The notes under the pieces: generated by a model | What the model saw: only the letters and a program-made list of their open reading frames with translations | Told to the model about the DNA's origin: nothing | Databases searched by the model: none | NCBI RefSeq assembly: GCF_020386635.1 | Contig: NZ_CP081942.1 | Span: 2,480,001 to 2,544,000, forward strand | From: Pseudomonas sp. MM211 | GTDB lineage: Bacteria; Pseudomonadota; Gammaproteobacteria; Pseudomonadales; Pseudomonadaceae | Direction of reading: 5' to 3' | DNA: 64,000 bases | In this document: in pieces, positions 55,975 through 64,000 of the stretch | How positions within the stretch are numbered: position 1 is the first letter of the stretch | How the letters are laid out: each line of letters starts with the position of its first letter | Program-made: the position numbers and the translations under genes

Positions 55975-56862
55975 TCAATCGCCCATATGCTGAATCTGTT
56001 GCTTGATGAAGTCCGAGAACACCTGCACCGCCCGCGCGGATTGCCGGTGTTGCGGATACACCGCGTAAACCGCCGCCGCCGCTGGCCAATGCGCCTCGAG
56101 TATCGGAACCAGGGCGCCACTTTCCAGCGCCTGACCGACGATGAAGGTGGGCAGGTAGGCGATGCCCATGCCGGCGATGGCTGCATCACGGATCAGTTCG
56201 CCATTGTTGGCGCGCAGCTGACCACGCATGGTCAGGTTGCGGGCCTTGCCCTGATCGCGCAGGCGCCATTCGACATGCCGGCTATGGCCGTAGAGCAGGC
56301 AGGCATGCCGCTGCAGATCATCGAGGTTTTCCGGCGTGCCGTGCTCGTGAAGATAGGCCGGGCTGGCGCAGAGAATGGTCTGCATGTCGGTCAGGCGCTT
56401 GGCGATCAGGCTGGAATCTTCCAGCGTGCCGATGCGGATCGACATGTCGTAGCCGTCGGCGAGCAGGTCGACGGCACGATCATTAAGGTCGATTTCCAGA
56501 TTGATGTGCGGGTGCTGCTGCATGAACAGCGGCAACAGGTGGCTCAGGTGCAGGGTCGCGAACGTCATCGGCGCGCTGACCCGCAGGGTGCCGCGCAGCG
56601 AAGCCCCCTGAGCCGACACCAGTTCCTGAGCGTCGCGCAGGTCGGCCAGGATGGTGGTGGCCTTGTCATGCAGCAGCACGCCCAGCTCGGTGGCCTGCAG
56701 GCGGCGCGTGGTGCGGTTGAGCAAGCGCACGCCGAGCAGCGCCTCGAGCGCGGCGACACGCCGGCTGACGTACTGCTTGGTGACGCCAAGGGCATCGGCG
56801 GCTGCGGTGAAACTGCCGGTGTCGAGGGTGGTGACGAACAGACGCAGGTCTTCGACGTTCAT
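55975..56862 (-). CDS. LysR-family transcriptional regulator
   Basis: 295 aa from ATG 56862, the conserved start (MNVEDLRLFVTTLDTGSFTAAA). N-terminal winged helix (DALGVTKQYVSRRVAALEALLGVRLLNRTTR) and effector domain (LRGTLRVSAPMTFATLHLSHLLP). Divergent from the aminotransferase gene (97-bp spacer) and upstream of pirin, so either may be controlled. Confidence 0.92.
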   Translation of the reverse strand: MNVEDLRLFVTTLDTGSFTAAADALGVTKQYVSRRVAALEALLGVRLLNRTTRRLQATELGVLLHDKATTILADLRDAQELVSAQGASLRGTLRVSAPMTFATLHLSHLLPLFMQQHPHINLEIDLNDRAVDLLADGYDMSIRIGTLEDSSLIAKRLTDMQTILCASPAYLHEHGTPENLDDLQRHACLLYGHSRHVEWRLRDQGKARNLTMRGQLRANNGELIRDAAIAGMGIAYLPTFIVGQALESGALVPILEAHWPAAAAVYAVYPQHRQSARAVQVFSDFIKQQIQHMGD

Positions 56863-56959
56863 GGGCTTCTCATCGGTTGGCCTGCGATTATTACCGGGTG
56901 CGTGGGCTTCACGCCATCGGCTATCCTCGGCGTCTGCCTCAATTGCCCAGGACGTTTCG

Positions 56960-58108
56960 ATGTTCACCAGCAAGTTGCCGTCGATCGGCACCACTATCTT
57001 CACCACCATGTCCCAGCTCGCCGCCCAGACCGGCGCCATCAACCTGTCCCAGGGCTTTCCCGATTACGATGGCCCCGAGGCGCTGCGCGAGGCCGTCAGC
57101 CGGCACATCGCTGCCGGGCACAATCAGTACGCGCCGATGACCGGCCTGCCGGCGCTGCGCGAGCAGATCGCCCTGAAGATCGGGCGCCTGTATGGACGCC
57201 AGGTCGGTGTGGACAGTGAGGTGACCGTCACACCCGGCGCGACCCAGGCGATCTTCTGCGCGATCCAGGCGCTGATTCACCCCGGCGACGAGGTGATCGT
57301 CTTCGACCCGAGCTACGACAGTTACGACCCGGGCGTCACCCTGGCCGGCGGCCGCTGCGTGCATGTCCCGCTGGCCAGCGGTGATTTCGCCATCGACTGG
57401 CAACGGCTGGACGCGGCGCTGAGCCCGCGTACCCGACTGATCATCCTCAATACACCGCACAACCCCAGCGGTGCGCTGATCAGCCGCGAAGAACTGGATC
57501 GCCTGGCCGCGTTGATCCGCGACCGTGATATCTATCTGATCAGCGACGAAGTCTACGAGCACCTGGTGTTCGATGGTCGCCAACACGCCAGTGTGCTGAG
57601 CCATGACGAACTCTATGCCCGCGCCTTCGTGGTCAGCTCGTTCGGCAAGACCTATCACGTCACCGGATGGAAGACCGGTTACGTGGTGGCGCCACCCGCG
57701 CTGAGCGCCGAGCTGCGCAAGGTTCATCAATACGTCAGTTTCTGCGGCGTGACCCCGCTGCAGTGGGCGCTGGCAGACTTCATGGCCGCCTGCCCCGAGC
57801 ATGTGGACGAACTCCCCGGCTTCTACCAGGCCAAGCGCGACCTGTTCTGCGACCTGCTGGGAGGCTCGCGCTTCACCTTCAGCCGCACGCCGGGCACCTA
57901 TTTCCAACTGGCCGATTATTCGGCGATCCGCCCTGACCTGGACGACGTGGCCATGGCCCAATGGCTGACCCGTGAGCACGGCGTGGCGGCGATTCCCGTG
58001 TCGGTGTTCTGCCAGACGCCAGATCCGGCGCAGCGTCTGGTGCGCTTCTGTTTCGCCAAGCGTGAAGAGACCCTGCGCCAGGCGGCGGAAAAACTACGGC
58101 AGATATAA
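56960..58108 (+). CDS. Methionine aminotransferase (YbdL-like)
   Basis: 382-aa fold-type I PLP enzyme from ATG 56960. NLSQGFPDYDGPEALREAV, NTPHNPSGA, SDEVYEHLVF and the PLP lysine in SSFGKTYHVTGWKTGY. It transaminates 2-oxo-4-methylthiobutanoate to methionine, typically with glutamine as donor, which produces alpha-ketoglutaramate. The neighbouring omega-amidase removes that product, so the pair forms a functional unit. Confidence 0.9.
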   Translation: MFTSKLPSIGTTIFTTMSQLAAQTGAINLSQGFPDYDGPEALREAVSRHIAAGHNQYAPMTGLPALREQIALKIGRLYGRQVGVDSEVTVTPGATQAIFCAIQALIHPGDEVIVFDPSYDSYDPGVTLAGGRCVHVPLASGDFAIDWQRLDAALSPRTRLIILNTPHNPSGALISREELDRLAALIRDRDIYLISDEVYEHLVFDGRQHASVLSHDELYARAFVVSSFGKTYHVTGWKTGYVVAPPALSAELRKVHQYVSFCGVTPLQWALADFMAACPEHVDELPGFYQAKRDLFCDLLGGSRFTFSRTPGTYFQLADYSAIRPDLDDVAMAQWLTREHGVAAIPVSVFCQTPDPAQRLVRFCFAKREETLRQAAEKLRQI

Positions 58109-58130
58109 TTGCGCCGCGGGGAAGCGAACT

Positions 58131-58218
58131 GTAGGAGCGCCGCCCCCGGCGCGATGGTGGTGGCCATCACGCAGAATCGCGGGCGTGACGATAATCGCTG
58201 CGGGGTCGCAGCTCCTAC
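58131..58218. repeat. REP-type palindromic pair
   Basis: GTAGGAGCGCC...GGCGC and the opposed GCGGGGTCGCAGCTCCTAC. Lies between the aminotransferase and omega-amidase genes, so it may separate their expression. Confidence 0.65.
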
Positions 58219-58278
58219 AACTGGACAACGCAGCTTTATTCACATCGCACGGAACCGCATCCAGCAAGAGAGGCATAG

Positions 58279-59061
58279 ATGAGCGAAACAACCAATCTGC
58301 AACTGGCGCTGATCCAGAGCGACCTCGCCTGGCACGATCCCGAGGCCAATCGCGGGCATTTCGAAGCGCAGCTGCAACAGGCTGCTGGCGCCGATCTGGT
58401 CGTACTGCCGGAGATGTTCAGCACCGGTTTTTCCATGCAGTCGGCCGAGCTGGCCGAACCGGAAGACGGCCCCACCAGCCGCTGGCTCAGCGCGCAGGCA
58501 CAGCGGGTTGGCGCGGTGATCACTGGCAGCCTGATCATCCAGGCTGCCGATGGCAGTTATCGCAATCGTCTGCTGTGGGCGCGACCCGATGGTTCGCTGG
58601 CGCATTACGACAAGCGCCACCTGTTTCGCATGGCCGGAGAGCACGAGCACTACGCGGCCGGTGACCGGCAGGAGGTATTCGAGGTCAAGGGCTGGCGAGT
58701 GCGGCCACTGATCTGCTACGACCTGCGTTTCCCGGTCTGGAGCCGTGATCCCCAGGGCACCGACCTGCTGCTCTACACCGCCAACTGGCCCGCGGCGCGG
58801 CGCTCGCACTGGAATCGGCTACTGCCGGCCCGGGCGATCGAGAACCTGTGCTACGTGGCAGCGGTGAACCGCATCGGTGTGGATGGCAAGAATCACCCCT
58901 ACAGCGGCGACTCCCAGGTGCTGGACTTCCAGGGCGACAGCCTGCTCGATGCTCACGACAAGGCCGGCGTGTTCCATCAGCGCCTGGATGGCGCCGCATT
59001 GGCTGCCTATCGCGAGCGTTTTCCCGCGCACCAGGATGCCGACCCGTTCGAGTTACGGTGA
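58279..59061 (+). CDS. Omega-amidase / nitrilase-family amidohydrolase (YafV-like)
   Basis: 260 aa carbon-nitrogen hydrolase. Catalytic triad visible: Glu in VVLPEMFSTGF, Lys in YDKRHLF, Cys in PLICYDLRFPVW. Hydrolyses alpha-ketoglutaramate or 2-oxosuccinamate. Follows the methionine aminotransferase gene. Confidence 0.9.
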   Translation: MSETTNLQLALIQSDLAWHDPEANRGHFEAQLQQAAGADLVVLPEMFSTGFSMQSAELAEPEDGPTSRWLSAQAQRVGAVITGSLIIQAADGSYRNRLLWARPDGSLAHYDKRHLFRMAGEHEHYAAGDRQEVFEVKGWRVRPLICYDLRFPVWSRDPQGTDLLLYTANWPAARRSHWNRLLPARAIENLCYVAAVNRIGVDGKNHPYSGDSQVLDFQGDSLLDAHDKAGVFHQRLDGAALAAYRERFPAHQDADPFELR

Positions 59062-59081
59062 CTCCTTGCGGTCGCTGATAT

Positions 59082-59186
59082 TCAGTCCACGTACTCACAG
59101 TAGTCTGCCATGAGGTTGTGCCTGCGCAGGGTGTCGATTGTGGCTATGCGCTTTTCCATTTCGGCGACCTTGAGTTTGTAGAGTCA
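59082..59186 (-). pseudogene. Possible gene remnant
   Basis: The minus strand reads LYKLKVAEMEKRIATIDTL then RRHNLMADYCEYVD and a stop: protein-like, but with no start or upstream gene. Could be the tail of a lost gene. Confidence 0.25.
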
Positions 59187-59353
59187 CAACGGAACGCGAC
59201 ATGTGTCGAAAAAAGCGTCGGAAATACTGAGCTTCAAAGCCATGAATTGACACGCTGAGGCCCAGCAAAATCACATACTGGCTCGCACTACGACGTAACC
59301 AAACCGCCCAAAAACGGGTTCAAATATCCCTATCTTCCCGCCATATCAAAAAA

Positions 59354-59383
59354 AGCCCCGATGCTAAAAGCATCGGGGCTTTG
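59354..59383 (+). terminator. Strong hairpin terminator
   Basis: AGCCCCGATGC / GCATCGGGGCT with loop TAAAA, A7 before and TTTG after; bidirectional in form. Most of the 422-bp gap from 59062 to 59483 is otherwise empty apart from the remnant. Confidence 0.8.
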
Positions 59384-59451
59384 TCGTTTCTACTCGCTTA
59401 TTTACTGCTGGGGTTTTGGCGCGCAGGTCGAAACAATCACTTCTAATCGGA

Positions 59452-59478
59452 GGCCCTCGGCCTTCGCCGAGGGCCTTA
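59452..59478 (-). terminator. Hairpin after yghU
   Basis: AGGCCCTCGGC / GCCGAGGGCCT with a short loop, 6 bp beyond the yghU stop codon. No T-run, but very stable. Confidence 0.5.
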
Positions 59479-59483
59479 CTGCC

Positions 59484-60329
59484 TTAGGCCTTGTCCAGAT
59501 CCGAAGCCTGATGGCGCTCGGGCACTTGCTGCGCTTCGTCGCCCCAGGTGCGATTGACGCGTTTGCCGCGCTGGACTGCTTCGCGGTTGGCGATTTCATC
59601 GGCCCAGCGTAGCAGGTGTGGGTATTCGTGAACGGCAAGGAATTCGGCTGCTGAATACACGTTGTTCCTCACCAGTTCGCCGTACCAGGGCCACACGGCA
59701 ATATCGGCGATGGTGTAGGTGTCGCCCGCTAAGTAGCGGTTTTCGGCGAGTCGCTGGTTCAGTACGTCCAGCTGACGTTTGGCTTCCATGGTGAAGCGAT
59801 TGATTGCGTACTCGAACTTCTCCGGCGCATAGGCATAGAAGTGTCCGAAGCCGCCACCCAGGTAGGGCGCTGAGCCCATTTGCCAGAACAGCCAGTTGAG
59901 GGTTTCGGTACGGCCAGCCGGATCTTTCGGAAGGAACGCGCCAAATTTTTCCGCGAGATAGAGCAGAATCGACCCGGACTCGAACACGCGGATGGGCGTA
60001 TCCCCGCTCTGGTCGAGCAATGCCGGAATCTTCGAGTTGGGATTGACCCCGACGAAACCGCTGGAGAACTGGTCGCCTTCGGATATGCGGATCAGCCAGG
60101 CATCGTACTCGGCACCGCTGTGGCCCAGTGCAAGCAGCTCCTCGAGCAGGATGGTCACCTTCACGCCGTTGGGCGTGGCGAGCGAATACAGTTGCAGCGG
60201 ATGCTTGCCGACGGGCAGCTCCTTGTCGTGGGTCGCGCCGGCAACGGGCCGGTTGATCTTGGAGAACTGGCCGCCGGAAGCCTCGAGGTGCTTCCAGACC
60301 TTTGGCGGTACGTAGGTAGATTGGGTCAT
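59484..60329 (-). CDS. yghU: Glutathione-dependent disulfide-bond oxidoreductase YghU
   Basis: 281-aa glutathione S-transferase of the Nu class. N-terminal extension (YVPPKVWKHLEASGGQFSKINRP), thioredoxin-like domain (LQLYSLATPNGVKVTILLEEL ends the segment listed here as LQLYSLATPNGVK and VTILLEEL), NPNSKIPALLD, FESGSILLYLAEK, then the helical C-domain. Reduces disulfides with glutathione. Single gene. Confidence 0.92.
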   Translation of the reverse strand: MTQSTYVPPKVWKHLEASGGQFSKINRPVAGATHDKELPVGKHPLQLYSLATPNGVKVTILLEELLALGHSGAEYDAWLIRISEGDQFSSGFVGVNPNSKIPALLDQSGDTPIRVFESGSILLYLAEKFGAFLPKDPAGRTETLNWLFWQMGSAPYLGGGFGHFYAYAPEKFEYAINRFTMEAKRQLDVLNQRLAENRYLAGDTYTIADIAVWPWYGELVRNNVYSAAEFLAVHEYPHLLRWADEIANREAVQRGKRVNRTWGDEAQQVPERHQASDLDKA

Positions 60330-60557
60330 CGATTCCTCCCCGTTAGCGTCATGAACATGCAGTCGAGACCAAGGCTATCTGGATTGCGCCCGGCATTCGA
60401 ATGCGTTTTGCGCATGTCGATCATCGATTTCGATGATGTCGGTTCGTGGAGTGGGATTGGCAGATGTGGCCGGCTACATTCGGCAGGCAACCTGATCTCT
60501 TTTAAAAAACACCTGCTTTCGGCGTATTTCCTGCTGCTGCATTACCGAAGGATCGGT

Positions 60558-61640
60558 TCACGGGAACAATTCGTTCGCCACGCTTTTTGCGTTGAACAGA
60601 TGTGCGTCGTTGTGACCGGCACCCGTCACCTGAAATTGCCGGTGGTGAATGTCCATGCCCCATTTGGTCGCTAGAAACTGTTCGTATCGCATGTAGGTCA
60701 ATTGTCGCTCGACCCGCGTATGCCCCTGCAGCATGGCGCTGCAGCTGCGATCCATGACCCGATCATCGGGGTTGTTGTCCAGTGCTCCAACCATGTAGGT
60801 CACATCACGAGCGGCGTAGCGGTGCAGCAGTTGCTCGGGTGACAAATTCTGCTCGGTCAGATAGACAGGCGCGCCCTCCAGGCCGTAGCGATAGCGGTTG
60901 TAATCCGGGCACGTCCTATCGGCCGGAGGTTGGAATGCATCCGCCTGCCAGCGGTTGTCGTCCAGATACAGGTATGAAGACGGGCTTGAAACCACGTAGC
61001 GGACGGCAATGCCACGAGTAGCCAGCACCTGATCAGCACGCCCCAGGAGGGAATAGCGCTGCACCAGCTGTCCGCCTGCGGAGTGGCCGATCAGGATGAT
61101 CTCCTGCATGCGGGGAAACCGTTTGCGGTCGCCCAAGTAGGCGAGCCAATCATCCAGCACGCCAAGGGCATGTATGCCGGGTCGGGCACCGCTCGATGGG
61201 GTGCCTTGCATCCATTCATCGTGAGGCCACAGAGGGATGTCAGCGTCCGCGTGCTTGTCCCTCTCGGTCAGAAAGTTGGGCGCCAGTAACAGCGTGTCGG
61301 TTTTCGCCAGCCCTGCTTGCTTCAACAGATTCAGACCAGAATGAAAATACTCATCGGCATTACGTTTGACCCCATGCACCAAGACCACCGCACGCTCGGC
61401 ATTGACCGCCGTGTCCAGGTCGGCATTGGCGAAGGTGACGAACGAGTAGGGGTTGGAGGCGCCCAGGCGAATGGTTTGTTGGGGTGTTTCGGCAGCGAAG
61501 GCCTGCGTGGCCAATGCCAGCCCAGCCATGACCAGCGCCATGCTGCGTGACAGTGAAAGCAGAGAGAGGGATGCAGGCGCGAGGGAGGCTGTGCACGCAA
61601 GCGCCCAGCTGAGCAGTGAGTATCGTGATTTGTCTTTCAT
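60558..61640 (-). CDS. Secreted alpha/beta hydrolase
   Basis: About 360 aa from ATG 61640; the frame is open to 61721, and ATG 61541 also gives a signal peptide (MALVMAGLALATQAFAA). Nucleophile elbow ILIGHSAGGQ, early AVVLVHGVKRNADEYF, C-terminal catalytic histidine likely in TGAGHND. Substrate unknown. Confidence 0.8.
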   Translation of the reverse strand: MKDKSRYSLLSWALACTASLAPASLSLLSLSRSMALVMAGLALATQAFAAETPQQTIRLGASNPYSFVTFANADLDTAVNAERAVVLVHGVKRNADEYFHSGLNLLKQAGLAKTDTLLLAPNFLTERDKHADADIPLWPHDEWMQGTPSSGARPGIHALGVLDDWLAYLGDRKRFPRMQEIILIGHSAGGQLVQRYSLLGRADQVLATRGIAVRYVVSSPSSYLYLDDNRWQADAFQPPADRTCPDYNRYRYGLEGAPVYLTEQNLSPEQLLHRYAARDVTYMVGALDNNPDDRVMDRSCSAMLQGHTRVERQLTYMRYEQFLATKWGMDIHHRQFQVTGAGHNDAHLFNAKSVANELFP

Positions 61641-61846
61641 CGTCAGGTGGCCATCCGCGCAGTACATCCTGAAGAGGAGGGTGCGCTCACCGTTGCCGAT
61701 CTTGTTTTCATAACGCGTCACCGTGAAAGAGTCCCGGACATGTAGGGACTGCTCCGGGGCTCGACGGGTTCAGTCGTCAGCTCTGCCAAGAGTCAGCCGC
61801 CTGGTCATCACCCACTCGCACTGGATGCCTAGATCAGCAGCACTGC

Positions 61847-62476
61847 TCACTCGAATGCATTGACCCCCATCACCGCCCCAAACGTCACCAATACCACCCC
61901 GGTGATCCGCTTGCCCCAGATTGCTGCGCCTGGCTTCGATAGCTTATCTGCCATCTTTTTCGCGGTGAGCGCATAAGTGCCCGATACCAGAAACTTGATC
62001 AGCACGAAGAGCAGGATCAGGCTCAGCAGCGCTTCGATATCTGCGTCCTGCGGGTTGCCCACGAATTGAGGCAGCAAGGAAGAGAAGAACAGAATCGCCT
62101 TCGGGTTGCTGATGCCTACCACGAACGACTTGCCCCACAGTGCTGACGTACGCTCGTACGGCGCTGGCTCCATATCGTTCAGGCGACGGGGCCGGGCCAG
62201 GCGAAACTGCTGAATGCCCAGCCACAGTAGATACGCCGCTCCGGCAAGTTTTATGGCCATGAACAGGTTCGGGTTGGCCAGTAGCACAGCATCGAGCCCC
62301 AGCAGTGCGCAACTGGCAAGTACTGCAATGGCTACTAGATCACCGGTCAGAATCAGCACTGCTCGGCCTGGGCCATACACCAGTGCGTTGTTGATCAGAA
62401 ACATCGTTGAAGGCCCCGGTGAGCCAACCTGAGCGACGGCGATGAGCGCGAATAGAAAATAGTCCGTGAGAGACAT
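61847..62476 (-). CDS. LysE-family amino-acid exporter
   Basis: 209 aa with six hydrophobic segments. Family signature near the start (VAQVGSPGPSTMFLINNALVYG) and WGKSFVVGISNPKAILFFSSLLPQF. Likely exports an amino acid or small amine. Divergent from a MocR regulator across 97 bp, a common pairing. Confidence 0.9.
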   Translation of the reverse strand: MSLTDYFLFALIAVAQVGSPGPSTMFLINNALVYGPGRAVLILTGDLVAIAVLASCALLGLDAVLLANPNLFMAIKLAGAAYLLWLGIQQFRLARPRRLNDMEPAPYERTSALWGKSFVVGISNPKAILFFSSLLPQFVGNPQDADIEALLSLILLFVLIKFLVSGTYALTAKKMADKLSKPGAAIWGKRITGVVLVTFGAVMGVNAFE

Positions 62477-62573
62477 GGCGACGACCTGAGTTGAATCGGG
62501 AAAGATGTCGCTACACTAGGGGCTAAGTGGCTCGGTCATCAGGGCCATATGAGCGAAACTGGTATGAACCATT

Positions 62574-64000
62574 ATGCGTAAAGGCAAAGTCGCCCTGACC
62601 ATGGAGCTGCCCTTGCCCGTGCATGGTGCTGCGACCACCAAGCAGGAAAGGGCTTACCTGGCTATACGCGATGCGATTCTCACTGGGCTTATAAATGCTG
62701 CCGACCGATTGCCATCGACACGTGTTCTTGCCCAGCGCTGGGGGATCGCCCGCGGTACGCTGGAAAGCGTCTTCGAGCGTTTGCAGCTCGAGGGCTATAT
62801 CACCCGCCAGGTCGGCTCCGGCAGCCGCGTCAGCGCGATCATTCCTGATAGCTACCTGAAGGCCGTCGCCGACTCTCGCACCACTGCGCCAGTCCGTAGT
62901 GAGCCCACCGCGGTCGAGAAGCACCTAGCGCCGAAAGGTAAGCGGCTTCGGGCGCAGGTAGGCGTGCCCTTCGTCGCCCGCCTGGCCAACCCGAACCTCA
63001 TCGCGCCAGCGGAATGGGCCGCGCATCTGCAGCGGGCAATGGCGGCAATGAAGCCCGAGCAGATGTGCGCCGCCGAGCCCCAGGGAACCTTGGCGCTGCG
63101 TGAACAGATTGCGCGATATCTGCGTAATCATCGGGGGATCAATTGCCAGGCCGAGCAATTGCTCATCACCAATGGTATTCGCCATGGCATCGATATGGTG
63201 GCTCGCTGTGTGCTGCGCCCTGGTGACCATGCCTGTGTCGAAGACCCTGGATACGCTGCGGTTCACCGCATCTTCGCAGAGGCGGGAGCCAGGCTGCTGT
63301 ACGCGCCCATCGACGATGAGGGGCTCGATCTACGTGGCTTACCGGCGTCTGTCGAATGTCGCCTGGCCTATGTCACGCCGGCGCATCAGTCACCGCTGGG
63401 CGTGATCATGTCGGCCAATCGCCGGTTGGAGCTGCTGGATTGGGCGCAGCGCCAGAACGCCTGGATCATCGAGGACGATTACGACAGTGAGTTCAACTAC
63501 CAGAGCGCGCCACTGCCGGCGCTGAAATCCATCGACTCGATGCAACGCGTCGTCTACTGCGGCAGTTTCAACCAGGCGCTGTTTTCCAACCTGAGGCTGG
63601 GTTATCTGCTGGCGCCGCCGGAGTTGCACAGCCGCATTCTCGCGCTCTGGGATACGGTGGGGCGCAGTGTCGGGGTTTCGGAGCAGCTCGGCCTGGCGGA
63701 GTTCATGCGTATCCTGCATTCCTGCGCCATCTGCGCCGCGCACGGCAGGCGTATCAGACGCTGCGCAACATCGTTATCGATACCCTGAAAGCTGAAGCGC
63801 CTGGCCGGTATCGCATCAGTGGCGAGCACGCGGGCTTTCACCTGATCCTCTGGCTGTCGCCCGATCAGGATGAGCAGGTGTTGCTGGCTGGTGCAGAGAA
63901 GTTGGGCTTGCAGCTACAACCGCTTCGCCAAGCCTGCCATCGGATCACGCTCGAGCCTGCCTTCGTGCTGGGTTTCGCAGCGCTCACTCCCGCGCAGGCC
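62574..64000 (+). pseudogene. MocR/PdxR-type regulator, frameshifted and cut by the window end
   Basis: N-terminal GntR winged helix (AIRDAILTGLINAADRLPSTRVLAQRWGIARGTLESVFERLQ is the region; key residues LPSTRVLAQRWG) followed by a PLP aminotransferase-like domain (TNGIRHGIDMVARC; IIEDDYDSEFNY). The frame leaves homology at codon 379. One missing base near 63710 would give EFMRDPAFLRHLRRARQAYQ, continuing without stop past 64000. The deletion is not in a homopolymer. Likely regulates the divergent lysE gene. Confidence 0.82.

Overview
The window reads as Pseudomonas chromosome carrying one integrated mobile element. The evidence is high-GC coding in the flanks, TonB/STN siderophore receptor, MltF, PurL, a complete type II secretion operon, TatABC, a MocR/LysE pair, and many REP/BIME palindromes ending in CTCCTAC/GTAGGAG. 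The species cannot be fixed from sequence alone.

Left flank (1-15057): a ferric-siderophore receptor; a sulfur block (four-domain rhodanese, cysteine/thiol dioxygenase, and, divergently, an SsuD-like flavin monooxygenase with two SsuA-like periplasmic binding proteins but no permease or ATPase); a REP-associated tyrosine transposase bracketed by two nearly identical 63-bp REP pairs; mltF; purL with a clear terminator.

Mobile element (about 15058-37625, 22.6 kb, visibly AT-richer): its ends are a 21-bp direct repeat (20/21 identical) that is the first seven codons of a small Nif3/YqfO-like gene. The stranded 5' end lies at the left. The rest of the gene, with a new start and ribosome site supplied by the element, lies at the right. 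A 26-bp arm-type repeat sits 53 bp inside each core, and the tyrosine integrase is at the right end. Cargo from left to right: a winged-helix protein; a hypothetical; a UG/Abi-type defence reverse transcriptase; YedK divergent from UmuD-UmuC with a perfect LexA box between them; an OLD-like AAA+TOPRIM ATPase; four small or medium unknowns, two with an HEPN-type RX4H motif; an HNH-like zinc protein; a serine recombinase with a likely recombination/operator region; then a tightly overlapping minus-strand operon of ten genes. That operon starts with four CxxC/FCxxxC-finger proteins (interrupted by a coiled-coil protein) and ends with a phage-type tape-measure protein and a membrane protein, with no capsid, portal or other recognisable tail genes. 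The element may be an unusual phage satellite or defence island.

Right flank (37626-64000): tatABC, divergent from a type II secretion locus gspK, then C-D-E-F-G-H-I-J-L-M-N. Between gspK and gspC lie a 256-bp tandem REP array, a Tat-exported PhoX phosphatase and a Tat-exported SoxB/5'-nucleotidase-like protein, which are plausible substrates. After that come an L,D-transpeptidase, a pirin with a LysR regulator, methionine aminotransferase plus omega-amidase, YghU, an alpha/beta hydrolase, a LysE exporter and a MocR regulator that runs off the window.

Four genes (umuC, the AAA-TOPRIM gene, the SoxB-like gene, mocR) are each broken by one single-base indel, three of them in G runs. This looks more like consensus error than decay, but cannot be settled here.
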